This document shows, piece after piece, positions 60,950-64,000 of a DNA stretch of 64,000 bases. Position 1 is the first letter of the stretch; every line of letters begins with the position of its first letter. The position numbers and the translations under genes are program-made. Location of the stretch: assembly GCA_022769485.1 (NCBI GenBank), contig JALEJU010000028.1, forward strand, positions 1-64,000, given 5' to 3'. The DNA is from Bacillota bacterium. GTDB lineage: Bacteria; Bacillota; Clostridia; Peptostreptococcales; Anaerovoracaceae. The notes beneath the pieces were generated by a model that was given only the letters and a program-made list of their open reading frames with translations, ran no database searches and had not been told where the DNA came from.

Positions 60950-61912
60950 ATGAGGCGAATTGGGGTTTTAACCAGCGGCGGCGACGCGCCGGGGATGAAT
61001 GCAGCGGTTCGGGCAATCGTCCGGGGCGGTGTTTATAACGGACTGAAAGTGTTTGGTATACAGCGGGGATTTGAAGGGCTGATTCACGGAGAGATCAAAG
61101 AGATGGACGTCAGTTCTGTGGCGGATCTGATTCATCGCGGCGGAACTGTTCTTCGGTCTGCCCGCAGCAAGGATTTTATGACGAAAGAAGGGCAGCAGAA
61201 AGCTTTGGATCAGATTCGGGCTTTCGGATTGGACGGCATAGCCATCATCGGAGGGGACGGATCTCTGAAAGGCGGACTGTGTCTGGCAGAAGCCGGCATT
61301 CCGGTTATGGGACTGCCCGGAACCATAGATAACGATTTGGGATATACCGATTTTACCATCGGTTTTGATACGGCGGTAAATACCGTATTGGATGCTATCG
61401 GAAAAATTCGCGACACCTCCACTTCCCACGATCGCTGTACCGTAGTGGAAGTGATGGGACGGCACTGCGGCGATATTGCGTATTATGCAGGCGTAGCGGG
61501 AGGCGCGGAATATATTCTTACCTCGGAAACGGAGGAGGATCTCAATGCGCTGTGCCGAAAGGTTATTGACGGACAGAAACGGGGGAAGCTTCACAGCATT
61601 ATCGTGCGGGCGGAGGGATGTGAAATTTCCACCGCGGAAGTGATTAAACTGCTGGAGCAGAAAACCGGCATGGAGACCCGGGCTGTGGTTTTAGGTTATG
61701 TGCAGCGGGGAGGAAGCCCCTCGGCGCAGGACCGTATTTTAGCCAGCCGCATGGGTTACAGAGCAGTGGAATTGTTTTTGGATAATAAAAGAAACCGCGC
61801 CGTGGGTGTGCGGGGAATGGATTTAATCGATCTGGATTTGGAGGAGGCTTTGAAAATACAGAGAAAGACCAATACGGAGCTGATAAAATTAGCGGATATC
61901 CTTTCGATTTAG
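60950..61912 (+). CDS. pfkA: 6-phosphofructokinase, ATP-dependent
   Basis: The 320-residue enzyme has the ATP motif [28 protein letters not shown] and the catalytic [11 protein letters not shown], plus the fructose-6-phosphate site MGRHCGDIA. Gly in GGDGS marks ATP use. It phosphorylates fructose 6-phosphate in glycolysis. ATG at 60950 follows AAGGGA by 9 bases and gives the usual [11 protein letters not shown] opening; earlier TTG 60932 and ATG 60941 overlap the ribosome site. dnaE-pfkA adjacency is common in Firmicutes. Confidence 0.96.
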   Translation: MRRIGVLTSGGDAPGMNAAVRAIVRGGVYNGLKVFGIQRGFEGLIHGEIKEMDVSSVADLIHRGGTVLRSARSKDFMTKEGQQKALDQIRAFGLDGIAIIGGDGSLKGGLCLAEAGIPVMGLPGTIDNDLGYTDFTIGFDTAVNTVLDAIGKIRDTSTSHDRCTVVEVMGRHCGDIAYYAGVAGGAEYILTSETEEDLNALCRKVIDGQKRGKLHSIIVRAEGCEISTAEVIKLLEQKTGMETRAVVLGYVQRGGSPSAQDRILASRMGYRAVELFLDNKRNRAVGVRGMDLIDLDLEEALKIQRKTNTELIKLADILSI

Positions 61913-61924
61913 AGTAAGCGGGTT

Positions 61925-63151
61925 ATGGAACAAAAGACGGATCGGGTGATTTTGCACTGTGATATGAATTCCTTTTTCGCTTCGGTGGAACTGTTATCTC
62001 TGCCGGAGTTGAGAGAAAAGCCGGTGGCTGTCTGCGGGAATCCGGAAAACCGGCACGGAATCATCCTTGCGAAAAATGAACATGCGAAGAAATTTGGCGT
62101 AGTTACGGCGGAAACTGTTTGGCAGGCCAGAAAAAAGTGCCCGGAACTGGTGCTGGTTCCTCCTCACCGGGATCGATACGAATACTATTGCGGATGTTTA
62201 AATGAGCTGTATCAAAAATATACGGATCTGGTAGAACCTTTCAGCATCGATGAATCCTGGCTGGATGTAACGGCAAGCCTTTCTCTGTTCGGCAGCGGAA
62301 AGGATATTGCGGATCAGATACGGGCGGCGGTAAAAAAGGAAATGGGATTGACGCTGTCTGTAGGCGTATCTTTTAATAAAATTTTTGCGAAGATGGGAAG
62401 CGACTATCGAAAGCCGGACGCCACAACGGTGATTTCGCGGGAAAATTTTAAAAAGCTCCTGTGGCCGCTTCCGGTTGAAAATATGTTTTTTGTAGGGGAG
62501 GCTACGGCGGAGAAGCTGAACCGGATAGGGATAAAGAGCATAGGGGATCTGGCCGCCGCCGATGAAGAGCTGCTGTCCGACCTGTTCGGGAAACAGGGCA
62601 GGATGCTTTCCTGTTATGCCAATGGGCGGGATGAAAGTCCTGTTGCTCCGGCGTCGCAAAAAAGGGAAGTGAAATCCGTAGGGAACGGGCTTACATTTAA
62701 GAGAGATTTGAGAGGAGAGAATGAGTTTCGCATGGCGGTGCTTTCTCTTTCGGATACGGTGGCGGTGCGTCTGAGGAGGCACGGCTTAACTTGCGGAGGC
62801 GTTAAAATTGACATTAAGGATCCGAACTTTCGTGTTACCAGCAGGCAGAAGCAGCTGTCTTACAGAACCGACACTGCAGAGGAAATCAGCCGGGCGGCCA
62901 TGGAGCTTTTAGAAAATTCCTGGGGATTTGAAAAGCCGGTTCGTCTTTTGACTGTTACCGCCATACAGCTTTCGGCGGAAGAAAAAGAGGAGCAGATCTC
63001 TTTTCTGGATGACGGTGCGGGGCGCAGAGAAAAAGCCGGGAAGGCGGAACGTATGATGGATGAAATTCGAAAACGTTTCGGATCCCATGCGATTACTTAC
63101 GGAGGGCTTTTAAACAATGAACTGGGTATCGATATAAAGGAGAAAAAATAG
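61925..63151 (+). CDS. dinB: DNA polymerase IV, Y-family
   Basis: The 408-residue translesion polymerase shows VILHCDMNSFFASVE with the first catalytic Asp, VEPFSIDESWLDVT with the SIDE motif, and SVGVSFNKIFAKMGSD, then a little-finger domain. It copies past damaged bases with low fidelity. The ribosome site is weak (AAGCGGG). The 12-base gap suggests co-transcription with pfkA. Confidence 0.93.
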   Translation: MEQKTDRVILHCDMNSFFASVELLSLPELREKPVAVCGNPENRHGIILAKNEHAKKFGVVTAETVWQARKKCPELVLVPPHRDRYEYYCGCLNELYQKYTDLVEPFSIDESWLDVTASLSLFGSGKDIADQIRAAVKKEMGLTLSVGVSFNKIFAKMGSDYRKPDATTVISRENFKKLLWPLPVENMFFVGEATAEKLNRIGIKSIGDLAAADEELLSDLFGKQGRMLSCYANGRDESPVAPASQKREVKSVGNGLTFKRDLRGENEFRMAVLSLSDTVAVRLRRHGLTCGGVKIDIKDPNFRVTSRQKQLSYRTDTAEEISRAAMELLENSWGFEKPVRLLTVTAIQLSAEEKEEQISFLDDGAGRREKAGKAERMMDEIRKRFGSHAITYGGLLNNELGIDIKEKK

Positions 63152-63165
63152 AAATTTTGCTGTGA

Positions 63166-63194
63166 TTGACGAAAATCGCAGAACGGCCTATAAT
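63166..63194 (+). promoter_or_regulatory. Promoter of the DUF308 gene
   Basis: TTGACG (63166-63171) and perfect TATAAT (63189-63194) with 17-base spacing. Start near 63201 leaves a leader of about 40 bases that holds a hairpin, AAACCGGC-AAG-GCCGGTTT (63210-63228), directly before the AGGAGG ribosome site. Confidence 0.75.
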
Positions 63195-63241
63195 CAAAAG
63201 AAAAAGAGAAAACCGGCAAGGCCGGTTTAGAGGAGGTACGC

Positions 63242-63769
63242 ATGAGAATATTATCGATTGCCGCAGGCGCTTTTATGATCATTGCCGGAATTTGGTGCCT
63301 GGCTAATCCGGGGGCCGCTTTCGGATCGCTGGTGCTTCTGATTTCTGTTTTGATGATGATTTCCGGAATTTGTTCCGTGATTGCGTATGTTAGGGGAAAA
63401 AAAGCGTTTGGCGTAAGCGGATGGCTTTTGGCAGACGGTATTTTGAGTATTATTTTAGCCGTAGCTATGCTGGCGGATTTGGGGAAATCGGAAGTTGTGC
63501 TTATGGTATTCTTCGGCATGTGGCTTCTGTTTGCAGGCATGCTTCGGGCAATGACGGCTTTGGCTTTGAAAAAGCTGGACGCTCCCGGCTGGGGATGGAT
63601 GATGGGCGCCGGCGCGCTGTGCGCAGTGACCGGGTTCTGTGTATTTGCCAGTCCGCTGGCGGCTGGGTTCGCTTTGATGTCCGTAATCGGCGTGCTGCTT
63701 TTGATGCAGGGCGTGTGCATTATAGTGAACGGCTATTTTGTAGGAAAAGTCAGAGATATGTTCCGGTAA
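63242..63769 (+). CDS. HdeD-like DUF308 membrane protein
   Basis: The 175-residue protein has six hydrophobic helices arranged as three repeats of a helix pair, with GIWCLANPGAAFGSLVLLISVLMMISG (in part: WCLANPGAAFGSL) characteristic of DUF308, the HdeD family. E. coli HdeD is linked to acid resistance, but other members are uncharacterised. A strong GAGGAGGT site precedes ATG. It has its own promoter. Confidence 0.85.
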   Translation: MRILSIAAGAFMIIAGIWCLANPGAAFGSLVLLISVLMMISGICSVIAYVRGKKAFGVSGWLLADGILSIILAVAMLADLGKSEVVLMVFFGMWLLFAGMLRAMTALALKKLDAPGWGWMMGAGALCAVTGFCVFASPLAAGFALMSVIGVLLLMQGVCIIVNGYFVGKVRDMFR

Positions 63770-63817
63770 AGATTTGAAATAGTTGATTTCGATTACAGAG
63801 GGTATAAAGGGGAGAAA

Positions 63818-64000
63818 ATGCAGAAAGGATTGGAGAGAAATGTCGGGGAAACCGGCGGCAAGGATGTCATCATTTGCTGGCTGAGCCTGCTTGTTATTTT
63901 TGTTATGATCTGGTATATGCTGGATATGGTGCTTTTGACTTTTGTAATTGGTTTTGTTTTTTACCATTTACTGAAAAAAACACAAAAGGCCTTGCAGAAG
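63818..64000 (+). CDS. Membrane protein start, probable AI-2E-family transporter (cut by window end)
   Basis: ATG at 63818 follows AAGGGGAG. The 61 visible residues contain a charged head and two hydrophobic segments, VIICWLSLLVIFVMIWYML and LLTFVIGFVFYHLLKK, resembling the opening of AI-2E family (PF01594) exporters. With only the N-terminus present the call is tentative. Confidence 0.5.
   Translation, partial: MQKGLERNVGETGGKDVIICWLSLLVIFVMIWYMLDMVLLTFVIGFVFYHLLKKTQKALQK

Overview
The window reads as a chromosome segment of an anaerobic Gram-positive bacterium of class Clostridia. Supporting this are a dcw cluster of Bacillus/Clostridium type (mraZ-rsmH-ftsL-PBP-murE-murF-mraY-murD-SEDS-murG-murA-divIB-two DUF881 genes-sbp-ftsZ), MurE with the DNPR motif for meso-diaminopimelate, strong AGGAGG ribosome sites with occasional GTG and TTG starts, and an indolepyruvate:ferredoxin oxidoreductase typical of amino-acid-fermenting anaerobes. 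A family such as Anaerovoracaceae (Family XIII) is possible but is only a guess. No tRNA, rRNA, CRISPR array or intact insertion sequence was seen.

Layout. 1-4570 is an accessory edge: the N-terminal part of a leftward serine recombinase, an AT-rich 600-base gap with two inverted repeats and a consensus promoter, and a large S-layer-anchored beta-helix surface protein. 4700-11870 is a protein-quality-control block: CYTH phosphatase, trigger factor, ClpP, ClpX, Lon and EngB. 11900-16350 holds housekeeping and salvage genes: YkvA-like protein, hpt, a lone PduL phosphotransacylase, deoC, lgt and ychF. 16460-20230 is the most unusual stretch: a leftward gene for an extreme Asp-Cys repeat protein, divergent from an ECF sigma factor operon with a zinc-type anti-sigma factor and two small membrane proteins.

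20290-37750 is the cell wall and division cluster, starting with candidate MraZ boxes and ending with ftsZ and a terminator. murC, murB and ftsA are absent from it. 37800-50870 carries an rRNA/tRNA methyltransferase, pheST, zapA, mutS2, DUF523, argS, a TPR protein and iorAB. 50870-55380 is a vitamin-type ECF uptake cassette: a DUF4430 (transcobalamin-C-terminal-like) surface protein, EcfT, and one polypeptide that fuses two EcfA ATPases with a membrane S-like domain. 55390-57340 is a leftward YtrA-type GntR/ABC operon with a clear promoter-operator. 57460-64000 holds dnaE, pfkA, dinB, a DUF308 membrane protein and the start of a probable AI-2E-family membrane protein cut by the window end.

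Several terminator-like hairpins lie only about 15-35 bases in front of start codons (lon, pduL, the PBP gene, the DUF4430 gene), leaving no room for a promoter after them. They are therefore partial terminators or attenuators inside operons. All functional calls come from reading the sequence and recalled family motifs; no database search was run.
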